This document shows positions 37,452 through 46,172 of a stretch of DNA of 64,000 nucleotides, piece after piece. The position numbers were made by a program, and so were the translations under genes. The stretch covers positions 143,551-207,550 of the forward strand of contig NZ_PITQ01000010.1 of the NCBI RefSeq assembly GCF_002834385.1. The letters run 5' to 3'. This DNA comes from Rahnella sp. AA (GTDB lineage: Bacteria; Pseudomonadota; Gammaproteobacteria; Enterobacterales; Enterobacteriaceae). The notes beneath the pieces were generated by a model that did no database searches, was not told where the DNA came from, and worked only from the letters and a program-made list of their open reading frames with translations. Each line of letters opens with the position of its first letter. Within the stretch, counting starts at the first letter, position 1.

Positions 37452-39620
37452 ATGTGGGAACCAAAACTGTTTATTGTGGCGCTGTCCCTGGGGATGAGCG
37501 CACAAGGCATCGCCGCTGCATTGCCTGATGCCGGCAATCTGGTCTGGCACAGCATCACTTTCGGTCAGTCGACCGACGTCAATTTTTCGACAAACGTTCT
37601 GCCGGAAAAAATCGGTATGAATGAAATACGGCTGGCGGACGGAAAAGCCGTTCCGGCGTCAGGATCGCCGCTCATCACGCCTTTCACGCTGGAAAGCCGT
37701 GGCGGCAAAGTGGGCAACAGCCATGATGGTCTGACCTATTTTTATACGCGTTTACCGGCGGAGGTGAATTTCCGTCTCGAGGCAGATATCACGCTCAATC
37801 AGTTCGGGCCGGAGAACGGCGCGAAACCAGCAGGGCAGGAAGGTGCCGGGTTACTGGTGCGCGATATTCTGGGTAATCCGCGTGAACCGGTCACCAAACC
37901 GGGCATTGAAGAGCTCCCGGCGGCATCAAACATGGTGATGAACAGCGTCATGGCCATCGGTGAAAAACCGCCCGTTCTGGCGCTGATTGCCCGCCAGGGT
38001 GTACAGCAGCCGTGGGGAAATACCGGTATTGGTATTGTGCGCGAAAGCTACCATCCGCTGACAACGCCTGAACATTTTTCGCTGCGCCTGACCCGCACGG
38101 ACACCGGTTTTGACGTTGCCTATGCGCCACAAGGCAGTGAGCAATGGATAAGTAAAACGGTTGAGGGGGCAGACCGTGTCACGCAACTGGACAAAACCGG
38201 GTATTACGTTGGTTTCTTTGCCTCGCGCAATGCCAGAATCACCGTGAATCACGCGAAACTGACGCTCAGCGAAGCGCATACCCGGCCGTCTGCTGCCTAT
38301 GTGACACCGTCACTCAACCCGCGAATTGAAGTGATGTCATCACCCGTCATTACGCACCGTGACAGCGTTTTCCAGCTACGCACTAATGGCGACGGAAGCC
38401 TGCAAATTGAACAGGGGGGAAAACCGTTGCTGCGTCATAAAGCCGTGCGCGGCGGCGAGGTGATCGCCATCCCGTTCCATGCAGAGCATCCTGCCACAGC
38501 GCTGAGTATCACGTTTACCCCGGATAACGGCAAACCGCTGACACAGGAATTCCCGGTCAGCCTAGCGCTGGTGAGCAACCCTGAAGCCTTGTATGTCTCC
38601 CCGCAGGGTCGCGCGGGGAACGACGGTTCACCGGCGAACCCGCTGGATTTCGCCAGTGCAGTCAATCTGTTAGCGCCGGGTGGCACCCTGTGGCTGGCCG
38701 GTGGTGAATATCCTGCCAGCCTCATTCCGGCGACCGCCAGCGGGACGGAAAAAGCCCGCAAAATATTGCGGCCGCAGGGTGACAGCGTGGTGTTTAACGG
38801 GCTGAAATTGGATGCGGGTTACTGGGATATTCAGGGCATTACCGTTACGCAAAAAAGCTTCAGCATTGCCGGCAGTTATAACCACATTGACCGCGTCAAA
38901 GCACATCATGCCGATGACACGGGCATCTGGGTGGCATCACCGGACGGCATCGGGCGCGCATTATGGGCCAGCCACAACCTGATCAGCAATTCTGAATCCT
39001 GGGGAAATCAGGATCCGGGACGTAAAAATGCGGACGGATTCGCGGTGAAAATGCGGGTGGGTGAGGGCAACCGGCTGGTGAACTGCTATTCCCACGACAA
39101 CATCGATGACGGATTCGATCTGTTTAACAAGATTGAAGATGGCCCGAACGGCAGCGTGACCATTGAAAATAGCCTGTCGGTTCACAACGGCAGCAACGGT
39201 TTTAAACTTGGCGGGGAAGGTTTACCGGTTGCCCATATCGTGCGTCACAATGTGGCGGTAGAAAATGGCATGGACGGTTTTACCGACAACTTTAACCCCG
39301 GTGCACTGATCGTAGAAAACAACCGTGCGGTGGACAACAAACGCTTTAATTTCCTGTTCCGCCCGTCGCCCTATACCACCGCCGATAAACAGGGCGTGTT
39401 CAAAGGCAACGTTTCGCTGCGCACCTCCGCCGGAAAGTACGATGACGCCGTCAGCGGCAATATCGATAACAGTAATTATTTTTATACCGGCCACAAAACC
39501 GTGAATAAATTGAATAAAGAAATTCAGCCCGGAGAGTTTATTTCCCTGCGGCTACCCGATCCGGTGACCCGTCTTTCTGACGGCGGATTTAATTATGCTG
39601 ATTTTCTAAAGAAAAAATGA
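37452..39620 (+). CDS. pelX: periplasmic exopolygalacturonate lyase PelX (PL9)
   Basis: A 722-aa secreted protein with a signal peptide (MWEPKLFIVALSLGMSAQGIAA), an N-terminal domain of about 350 residues, and a C-terminal PL9 right-handed beta-helix. The catalytic region shows LYVSPQGRAGNDGSPANP, GRKNADGFAVKMRVGEGNRLVNCYSHDNIDDGFDLFNKIE (Ca-binding Asp cluster) and SNGFKLGG (catalytic Lys). Length and domain order fit Dickeya PelX, which releases unsaturated digalacturonate from chain ends in the periplasm. AGGA lies 12 bases before the ATG. Confidence 0.9.
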   Translation: MWEPKLFIVALSLGMSAQGIAAALPDAGNLVWHSITFGQSTDVNFSTNVLPEKIGMNEIRLADGKAVPASGSPLITPFTLESRGGKVGNSHDGLTYFYTRLPAEVNFRLEADITLNQFGPENGAKPAGQEGAGLLVRDILGNPREPVTKPGIEELPAASNMVMNSVMAIGEKPPVLALIARQGVQQPWGNTGIGIVRESYHPLTTPEHFSLRLTRTDTGFDVAYAPQGSEQWISKTVEGADRVTQLDKTGYYVGFFASRNARITVNHAKLTLSEAHTRPSAAYVTPSLNPRIEVMSSPVITHRDSVFQLRTNGDGSLQIEQGGKPLLRHKAVRGGEVIAIPFHAEHPATALSITFTPDNGKPLTQEFPVSLALVSNPEALYVSPQGRAGNDGSPANPLDFASAVNLLAPGGTLWLAGGEYPASLIPATASGTEKARKILRPQGDSVVFNGLKLDAGYWDIQGITVTQKSFSIAGSYNHIDRVKAHHADDTGIWVASPDGIGRALWASHNLISNSESWGNQDPGRKNADGFAVKMRVGEGNRLVNCYSHDNIDDGFDLFNKIEDGPNGSVTIENSLSVHNGSNGFKLGGEGLPVAHIVRHNVAVENGMDGFTDNFNPGALIVENNRAVDNKRFNFLFRPSPYTTADKQGVFKGNVSLRTSAGKYDDAVSGNIDNSNYFYTGHKTVNKLNKEIQPGEFISLRLPDPVTRLSDGGFNYADFLKKK

Positions 39621-39687
39621 TGACAGCGTAATTAGCATTATGCACTTTAAATAAAATAATATTACTCAATATCTCTGGGATTCTAAA

Positions 39688-40368
39688 ATGAAAAATAACA
39701 GACTGCTGCTCTGCTGTCTGCTGCTGGCCAGCGCCAGCAGTCAGGCTGTGACCATTGATCTTCGCCATGAATGGCTCGATGACAGTAAACAACATAAAGA
39801 CAGGGCGATGGTCTCACATCGTTTTGCCAACGGGTTCGGTTTTTCGCTGGAAGCCAAGTGGAAATCGGGCGGTGACAATCAGAATAAACCTTTTAATAAT
39901 CTGGTAGATAACGGCACAGAAAGCACGGTCAGCTATCAATATAAAGTCACTCCGGCTGTTTTTGTACAACCGGGTTTCACGCTGGAATCCAGTTCTGACA
40001 ACAGCATTTATAAGCCGTTCTTAACGGCCGGGTATACCTTTGATAACGGCGTTTATTTCAATGCACGTTACCGCTACGAATACACCCGCTATACCAAAGA
40101 AAATACGGAGGACCGTAAAACTAATCGTGGTGAAATCTGGTTAGGTTATAAAATTGCTGACTGGCGGTTTGAATATAACTATATTTATAAACACAGCGAT
40201 CAGATCCTTTACGACAATGACAAATGGGATTATGAGCAGGATTTAAAAGTGGCTTACAATATTAATAAACAATGGACACCTTACGCGGAGGTCGGTGATG
40301 TCTCCGTGCGTAAAACAACCGATGAGCGCCAGACCCGCCTCCGTATTGGTGTGCAATATAATTTCTGA
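39688..40368 (+). CDS. kdgM: oligogalacturonate-specific porin KdgM
   Basis: A 226-aa outer-membrane beta-barrel of the KdgM family, with signal peptide (MKNNRLLLCCLLLASASSQA), many charged amphipathic strands (YRYEYTRYTKE; EYNYIYKHSDQ) and a C-terminal Phe (LRIGVQYNF) for barrel assembly. It lets charged oligogalacturonides enter the periplasm, where PelX works. Last gene of the operon. Confidence 0.9.
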   Translation: MKNNRLLLCCLLLASASSQAVTIDLRHEWLDDSKQHKDRAMVSHRFANGFGFSLEAKWKSGGDNQNKPFNNLVDNGTESTVSYQYKVTPAVFVQPGFTLESSSDNSIYKPFLTAGYTFDNGVYFNARYRYEYTRYTKENTEDRKTNRGEIWLGYKIADWRFEYNYIYKHSDQILYDNDKWDYEQDLKVAYNINKQWTPYAEVGDVSVRKTTDERQTRLRIGVQYNF

Positions 40369-40408
40369 CAGATAGTTTCTGATTCGTCAGATTCATTGTA
40401 TTAATCCT

Positions 40409-40443
40409 CGCCGGACATATCCCTGTCCGGCGTTTCGCGTTTT
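40409..40443 (+). terminator. terminator after kdgM
   Basis: A 9-bp stem CGCCGGACA/TGTCCGGCG with a six-base loop; TTTCGCGTTTT follows. Confidence 0.75.
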
Positions 40444-40688
40444 AAGAGTTTGCGCCCGTTCAACGTTCTGCTCACTGCGATCCTGACCGCCGACGGTGGA
40501 ACGCGCCCATGCCGCAGGTCTGAAAGTGGTGATCGCCCGATTGTCATTGCCAGAAATTTGAACCTGTCAGTCGCCGCCTTAAGTTGAATAAAAAGGGCCA
40601 GTAAATAACAGGGTTATTGAGGTTCGTTTATATTCGGGAGCTAACCTCTCTAAAATATAAACGAACGGTTTTAATCTTAATTTGCGGG
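40444..40688. other. noncoding stretch with a long inverted repeat
   Basis: About 245 bases without a supported ORF. The first part (40445-40560) has GC-rich, codon-like sequence in two frames interrupted by stops, possibly a decayed gene; no family could be named. The second part holds the inverted repeat at 40622-40666. Confidence 0.35.
40622..40666. repeat. 13-bp inverted repeat
   Basis: GTTCGTTTATATT and AATATAAACGAAC, perfectly complementary, 19 bases apart, with a GGTTTTAAT tail after the second arm. It could be a terminator, or an operator for the strong promoter that starts 23 bases later. Confidence 0.7.
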
Positions 40689-40717
40689 TTGACAATAATA
40701 GACGCTCTGGGTAAATT
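40689..40717 (+). promoter_or_regulatory. strong sigma-70 promoter for the 81-residue ORF
   Basis: TTGACA (perfect), 17 bases, TAAATT. Start near 40724, giving a leader of about 207 bases before the ORF at 40931. Confidence 0.75.
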
Positions 40718-40894
40718 GCACGAGCCGGAAGTAACGGCCTTTATTAACTTTACATAAGAGACTAATGGACACTGTAACCAGTAACTTGCCGGATGACGCT
40801 GATATAGCGTGCCGGAACAGTAAACATAAAATCGATTGTGATCATTTCATCGTTTGGGTGTGCCTCGCCAGAGCCTGATGCTCTCGTGTAATCC

Positions 40895-40926
40895 CACCTC
40901 AACCTGGATGTCACGGTCCCGAGGTG
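40895..40926 (+). promoter_or_regulatory. hairpin that sequesters the ribosome site of the 81-residue ORF
   Basis: CACCTC (40895-40900) is the perfect complement of GAGGTG (40921-40926), the Shine-Dalgarno four bases before ATG 40931. Just upstream, AGAGC/GCTCT with a CTGAT loop (40870-40884) forms a second hairpin. The leader looks built for translational control. Confidence 0.6.
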
Positions 40927-40930
40927 TGTT

Positions 40931-41176
40931 ATGAAGTTCAAATCTACCCTTTTTTCTGATGTTAAAACACTGACATCCACTTTGCGTCTCCGTCCGTCTC
41001 GTGACAGGATTTTGGCTGCCCGCAAGAAAGACGCAGATTCTATTTTTTCCTCTAAAATCAACGCATTTAATCACCGCGTTACCACGTGGCGGGTCAGTCC
41101 TGTCACCGGTCAGCTGGAACAACGCTGTATCGTTTCTGACAGCGAAGACCCACATAGTCGGATTTCCTCTCACTGA
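40931..41176 (+). CDS. unknown 81-residue protein with structured leader
   Basis: A basic 81-aa protein with GAGGTG just before the ATG, a strong promoter at 40689 and a long leader. Distinctive features are an Arg/Lys-rich N-terminal half (LRLRPSRDRILAARKK) and a C-terminal WRVSPVTGQLEQRC segment. There is no membrane helix or signal peptide. I do not recognise the family. It precedes mgtA by 300 bases but the PhoP promoter between them makes cotranscription unnecessary. Confidence 0.6.
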   Translation: MKFKSTLFSDVKTLTSTLRLRPSRDRILAARKKDADSIFSSKINAFNHRVTTWRVSPVTGQLEQRCIVSDSEDPHSRISSH

Positions 41177-41476
41177 TTCAACGTCAGCATTACGCTGCGC
41201 TGAACATCGTCTGGACGCATGCCTGACGGCTTTGGTCTTTTATTATTCATAATAAAAACACACGTCAGTAATGCATCAATAAAAGACACACAATAGATTT
41301 CACTCTGTTTATTCCCTTATTATTTTAAGAAAAATAATAAGCAAAAAATAAACGGCGGGGAATTCTGCGCAAATAAATAAATACCGATCACTGAAATAAG
41401 GTGAGGGGTTTCTGCAGCCTGCAAATAACAGATTGCGGTTTCCACCTGCACGTTATCCGGTGACAGGAGCATCATC
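41177..41476 (+). other. mgtA control region and leader
   Basis: Contains the PhoP box and promoter (41306-41340) and a predicted mgtA leader of about 130 bases. No Pro-rich MgtL-like peptide was found in the leader. A GTG-initiated 20-codon frame (41402-41464) exists but has no clear ribosome site. Confidence 0.5.
41306..41322 (+). promoter_or_regulatory. PhoP box of mgtA
   Basis: TGTTTA, five bases, TTATTA: a direct repeat of the PhoP half-site (first copy exact, second 4 of 6). It lies 12 bases upstream of a -10-like TAATAA (41335-41340), the spacing seen in E. coli and Salmonella mgtA promoters. Low Mg2+ would activate it through PhoQ/PhoP. Confidence 0.75.
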
Positions 41477-44176
41477 ATGACTGCACAAAACCAAAACATC
41501 TCAGAAAGAAAAAAACAGGCGCTCTCCATGCGAGCCGTTCAGGAAGCCAATAACCAGGTTGAGGTTACCCTCATTAACGTCAACTCGACCCGCGAAGGCC
41601 TGACTCACCACAGCGCGGCTCAGCGACTGGAGAAACAAGGGTATAACGAAGTGGCACACGACAAGCCGCCTCACATGCTGGTTCAGCTGATTAAAGCCTT
41701 CAACAATCCGTTTATTTATGTGCTCATCGTGCTGGCGATTATCAGCTTCTTTACCGATTTCTGGCTGCCGCTGCGCGCGGGTGAAGAAACCGATCTGACG
41801 TCGGTTTATATCATAGGCGCGATGGTAGGCCTCAGCGGGTTGGTACGTTTCTGGCAGGAATATCGCTCTGCCAAATCCGCCGAAGCGCTGAAGGCCATGG
41901 TTCGTACTACGGCAACCGTGTTACGCCGCGAGGTGGCGGGTAAAGAGGGCAAACTGTGCGAGATCCCGATGCGCCAGCTGGTGGTGGGCGACATCGTGCA
42001 GCTTTACGCCGGGGATATGATCCCGGCGGATGTCCGGCTGCTGGAATCGCGGGATCTGTTTATCAGTCAGGCCGTGCTGACCGGCGAAGCGTTGCCGGTC
42101 GAAAAGTACGACACGCTGGGCAACGTCGCGCAAAAATCAGCGAATGAAAGCGGGGCTGAAAACGAAAATCTGCTGGATATTCCGAACATCTGTTTTATGG
42201 GCACCAACGTGGTCAGCGGCACAGCATTAGCCGTGGTCGTCGCCACCGGACCCCGTACCTATTTTGGTTCGCTGGCCAAAGCGATTGTCGGCACCCGTGC
42301 CCAGACGGCCTTTGACCGCGGCGTGAACAGCGTCAGCTGGTTACTGATCCGCTTCATGCTGGTGATGGTGCCGGTGGTGTTTCTCATCAACGGCATCATG
42401 AAAGGCGAATGGTGGGATGCACTGCTTTTCGCGGTCGCGGTTGCCGTCGGTCTGACGCCGGAAATGCTGCCAATGATCGTCAGCGCTAACCTGGCAAAAG
42501 GCGCAATGGCGATGGCGAAGCGCAAGGTGGTGGTGAAACGCCTGAATGCTATCCAGAATCTCGGCGCGATGGACGTGCTGTGCACCGATAAAACCGGCAC
42601 GCTGACGCAGGATAAAATTATCCTCGAGCACCATATCAACACACGCGGCCAGAAAGACGCTTCGGTGCTGGAACTTGCCTGGCTGAACAGTTATCACCAA
42701 AGCGGCATCAAAAATCTCATGGATCAGGCGGTTATCTGGTTCTCTGACAATACGCCGGGCTTTGTGAAACCGCAGGGTTACAGCAAGGTCGATGAAATAC
42801 CGTTCGATTTCGTGCGTCGCCGTTTGTCCGTCGTCGTCAAAGACCGCAATGCAAACCATCTGCTGGTGTGTAAAGGCGCGGTGGAAGAAATGCTGGGCAT
42901 TTCCACGCATATCCGCGAAAACGGCAATGTCGTGGAACTGACAGATGCGCGGCGCGATGCGTTGCTGGCGATGTCGAACGACTACAACAAAGACGGTTTC
43001 CGCGTTCTGGTCGTCGCGACCCGCGAAATTCGCCGCCCTGAGACAAAAAAGCAGTACGGCGCTGATGACGAACACGATCTGATTATCCACGGGTTCCTGA
43101 CGTTCCTGGACCCGCCAAAAGAATCTGCAGGGCCGGCGATTGCCGCAATGCGCGATATCGGCGTGGCGGTGAAAGTGCTGACCGGGGATAACGCGGTCGT
43201 GACCAGCCGTATCTGCCGTCAGGTCGGGCTGGAGCCGGGTGAACCGCTGCTGGGGCCGCAGATTGAACGTCTCGATGACGCATCGCTGCGTGAACTGGTC
43301 GAAGAGCGCACGGTGTTTGCCAAACTGACACCGCTGCAAAAATCCCGCGTGCTGAAAGCTTTGCAGGCCAACGGGCATACGGTCGGATTTTTGGGTGACG
43401 GAATTAACGATGCGCCTGCGCTGCGTGACGCCGACGTCGGGATTTCCGTCGACAGCGGCACGGATATCGCCAAAGAATCTGCCGATATCATCCTGCTGGA
43501 AAAAAGCCTGATGGTGCTGGAAGAGGGCGTTCTGAAAGGGCGCGAGACGTTCGGGAATATCATGAAGTATCTAAACATGACCGCCAGTTCTAACTTCGGC
43601 AATGTGTTTTCGGTGCTTGTCGCCAGTGCGTTTATTCCGTTCCTGCCGATGCTGGCTATCCAGTTACTGCTGCAAAACCTGATGTACGACATCTCCCAGC
43701 TGGCGCTGCCTTGGGACAAAATCGACAAAGAGTTCCTGAAAAAGCCCCGCAAGTGGGACGCTAAAAACATCGGCCGTTTCATGGTGTGGATTGGCCCGAC
43801 ATCGTCGATTTTCGATATGACCACCTTTGCGCTGATGTGGTACGTGTTCAGCGCCAACAGTGAACATATGCAGACGCTGTTCCAGTCCGGCTGGTTCGTG
43901 GAAGGCTTGCTGTCGCAGACGCTGGTGGTTCACATGCTGCGCACGCAGAAAATACCGTTCATTCAGAGCACCGCCGCCTGGCCGGTGATGCTGATGACCG
44001 GTCTGGTAATGGTGATTGGGATTTATGTACCGTTTTCGCCGCTCGGTCCGGTGGTCGGTTTGCAGGCGCTGCCGTGGGAATACTTCCCGTGGCTGGCCGG
44101 TACGTTGCTGGCTTACTGCTGCGTGGCGCAGGGCATGAAAACGTTCTATATCCGCCGCTTCAAACAATGGTTCTGA
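41477..44176 (+). CDS. mgtA: Mg2+-importing P-type ATPase MgtA
   Basis: An 899-aa P3B-type ATPase (E. coli MgtA 898 aa). It has the actuator loop AVLTGEALPVEK (TGE), the phosphorylation site LCTDKTGTLTQ, and the hinge VGFLGDGINDAPALRDADVGI (GDGxND). Ten membrane segments are expected. It imports Mg2+ into the cytoplasm when Mg2+ is scarce. ACAGGAGC precedes the ATG. A 100-base gap separates it from the broken Na/Pi gene. Confidence 0.95.
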   Translation: MTAQNQNISERKKQALSMRAVQEANNQVEVTLINVNSTREGLTHHSAAQRLEKQGYNEVAHDKPPHMLVQLIKAFNNPFIYVLIVLAIISFFTDFWLPLRAGEETDLTSVYIIGAMVGLSGLVRFWQEYRSAKSAEALKAMVRTTATVLRREVAGKEGKLCEIPMRQLVVGDIVQLYAGDMIPADVRLLESRDLFISQAVLTGEALPVEKYDTLGNVAQKSANESGAENENLLDIPNICFMGTNVVSGTALAVVVATGPRTYFGSLAKAIVGTRAQTAFDRGVNSVSWLLIRFMLVMVPVVFLINGIMKGEWWDALLFAVAVAVGLTPEMLPMIVSANLAKGAMAMAKRKVVVKRLNAIQNLGAMDVLCTDKTGTLTQDKIILEHHINTRGQKDASVLELAWLNSYHQSGIKNLMDQAVIWFSDNTPGFVKPQGYSKVDEIPFDFVRRRLSVVVKDRNANHLLVCKGAVEEMLGISTHIRENGNVVELTDARRDALLAMSNDYNKDGFRVLVVATREIRRPETKKQYGADDEHDLIIHGFLTFLDPPKESAGPAIAAMRDIGVAVKVLTGDNAVVTSRICRQVGLEPGEPLLGPQIERLDDASLRELVEERTVFAKLTPLQKSRVLKALQANGHTVGFLGDGINDAPALRDADVGISVDSGTDIAKESADIILLEKSLMVLEEGVLKGRETFGNIMKYLNMTASSNFGNVFSVLVASAFIPFLPMLAIQLLLQNLMYDISQLALPWDKIDKEFLKKPRKWDAKNIGRFMVWIGPTSSIFDMTTFALMWYVFSANSEHMQTLFQSGWFVEGLLSQTLVVHMLRTQKIPFIQSTAAWPVMLMTGLVMVIGIYVPFSPLGPVVGLQALPWEYFPWLAGTLLAYCCVAQGMKTFYIRRFKQWF

Positions 44177-44282
44177 TTTACTGACCAAAGGTGCCGTCGG
44201 GACGGCGGTACCTGCTTTTATCGAGCCTTTGCTTTTCGCATTTTTTGCATCACAAAAACAACCCTGAAAAAGGGGAATGACA

Positions 44283-45936
44283 ATGATTATGACGACTCAA
44301 TCCGGAACCTCACTGCTTGTCCATCTGGCCGGCGCGATCGCGCTGTTGCTGTGGGGTTCTCACATGATTTCAACTGCATTGCAACGCGGATTTGGTACCC
44401 CGCTGCGTCACTGGATGGGGCGGCATCTCACTAACCGCTGGATGGCGCTGCTCGCCGGTATCGGCATAACCGGCCTGTTGCAAAGCAGTACCGCAGTCAG
44501 CCTGATGGCGACTTCATTTACCGCCGCCGGAACGCTGAGCCTGGCACCGGCGCTGGCGGTTATGCTCGGCGCGAATGTCGGGTCGACACTGGTGGTTCAG
44601 CTGATGAGTTTCAACACCGAAATTGCCGTTCCTTTGCTGATACTGAGCGGGTTTGTGGTGTTTAAACTTCGTGACCACTCGGGGTTTGAAAGTGCGGGCT
44701 GCGCGCTGATAGGGCTTGGCCAGATGCTGCTGGCACTCGGCATGCTCAGCGCCACGCTGGCCGCCGGTATTTCACGCCGTCATGCAGGGGCTGGAAGGCG
44801 ATACGCTGATTGCACTGATGGTAACCATTATTCTGACGCTGATTTGTCATTCCAGCGTGGCGGTTATTTTGCTGATTGCCTCGCTTGCCGCCACCGGCGT
44901 GATGACACCGGTCACCGCCATGGTGCTGGTGCTCGGTGCCAATATCGGCGGAGCGCTGCCGCCGGTGCTGAATGCCGGCTCGGCGGTGGCACGCCGTCTG
45001 CCGGTCGGCAATCTGCTGGTGCGCGGTGCCGGATGCGGGGTGGCACTGGTGCTGATGCCACTGCTCAGTGCACTGGCAACCCGGCTCGCGCTGACCACCC
45101 CGCAGCTGGTGGTGATGTTCCATACCGCGTTCAGCGCCGTTCTGGCGGTGGTGTTTATCGGTCTGACCGGTCCGCTGTCACGTGCACTGGAACGCTTCTT
45201 CCCGGAAGAACAGCGTCCGGCGGACCCGGGCATGCCGATGTATCTCGACGAGGCGGGGCTGGACATCGCCTATATCGGGCTGTCCAATTCCGTGCGCGAA
45301 TCACTGCGGGTCACCGATATGCTGAACATGATGCTCGACAGCCTGCGTGCGCTGTTTGTCGCGCCTGATCTTCTGAAAGCAGGCGAAATCCGTCAGGCAG
45401 ATTTGTCACTCGACGTGCTGAGTGCGGCGATCCGCGCGTATCTGGCCGATATCGGACAAGAAGGGTTAAGCGATTCGGACGCCGACCGCGCGCAGGAGAT
45501 CCTGATGTTTGTCATTAATATTGAGCACGCGGGCGACATTCTTTCCAGCAGCCTGACGCAACTGGCAACCCGTCGTGCGCGGCGTGGCGAGCAGTTCAGC
45601 GAATTCGAGCTGCATAACATCGGCCTGCTGCACGCGGAAATTCTGACGAGCCTGCGCCTGGCGATCACTGCTTTTCTCGGGGAAGATTTAGCGGCGGCGC
45701 ATCAGTTGGTAGCGCGCAAAGAGGTGGTGCGCCAGATTGAAGCCATCGCCAGTCGCGAGCATTTCAGAAAGCTGCGTGACGATAAAAATGCGTGGGCGGA
45801 ATCGGGCGATATTTTCCAGCGCGTGTTACGCGATTACCGGCGCGTACATCACCATATTGCTGCCGTCGCTTATCCGGTGATTGACCGTCTGAGCGATGAA
45901 GAAATCATCGGCGGGGAAGAAAGTGCGGATGCATGA
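44283..45936 (+). pseudogene. Na/Pi cotransporter family gene (YjbB/NptA type) split by a frameshift
   Basis: Frame one encodes the N-terminal half (LLVHLAGAIALLLWGSHMISTALQRGFGTPLRHWM; GLLQSSTAVSLMATS; MLGANVGSTLVVQLMS). Near 44765 it loses family similarity and becomes Arg/Ala/Gly-rich noise to a stop at 45368. Frame two resumes at VFHAVMQGLEGDTLIALMV, continues with the second membrane repeat (CHSSVAVILLIASL; LVLGANIGGALPP) and the PhoU-like C-terminal domain, and ends at 45936. One extra base, or two missing, explains it. Start ATG 44283 follows AGGGG by seven bases. YjbB-type proteins export phosphate. A sequencing error cannot be excluded, although no homopolymer is at the break. Confidence 0.82.
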
Positions 45937-46172
45937 GTGGCGTTGCGACAACGTCACGTTTATCGGAATTTTTGAGAATGCCCTGCACCGGCGGGCTTCT
46001 GGATAAATCTGATTATCCCGGTGGTGCCCTGATAAGAGACTATATTTGTTTATTCGAAATTGTCCTTCGTGAACAAGGTATCAGATACAACTATTAGAAA
46101 ATAAGAAAACACCTCCGGGAGTGTTCAGCGCAATGAGGCGCTGTGTCGTAACATGCAAACAGGAGAGTTATT

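Noticed and set aside
40445-40560. Possible decayed coding fragment after kdgM
   Set aside because: Two frames give short peptide-like stretches (such as VERAHAAGLKVVIARLSLPE) that vaguely recall transposase or enzyme segments, but no family can be named and stops interrupt both.
41402-41464. GTG-initiated 20-codon frame in the mgtA leader as an mgtL equivalent
   Set aside because: No usable ribosome site, no Pro codons or acidic stretch, and no stem arrangement that would make it regulatory.
42341-43378. 345-codon open frame antisense to mgtA
   Set aside because: MgtA is unmistakable on the + strand with all P-type motifs; the antisense frame has no recognisable domain.
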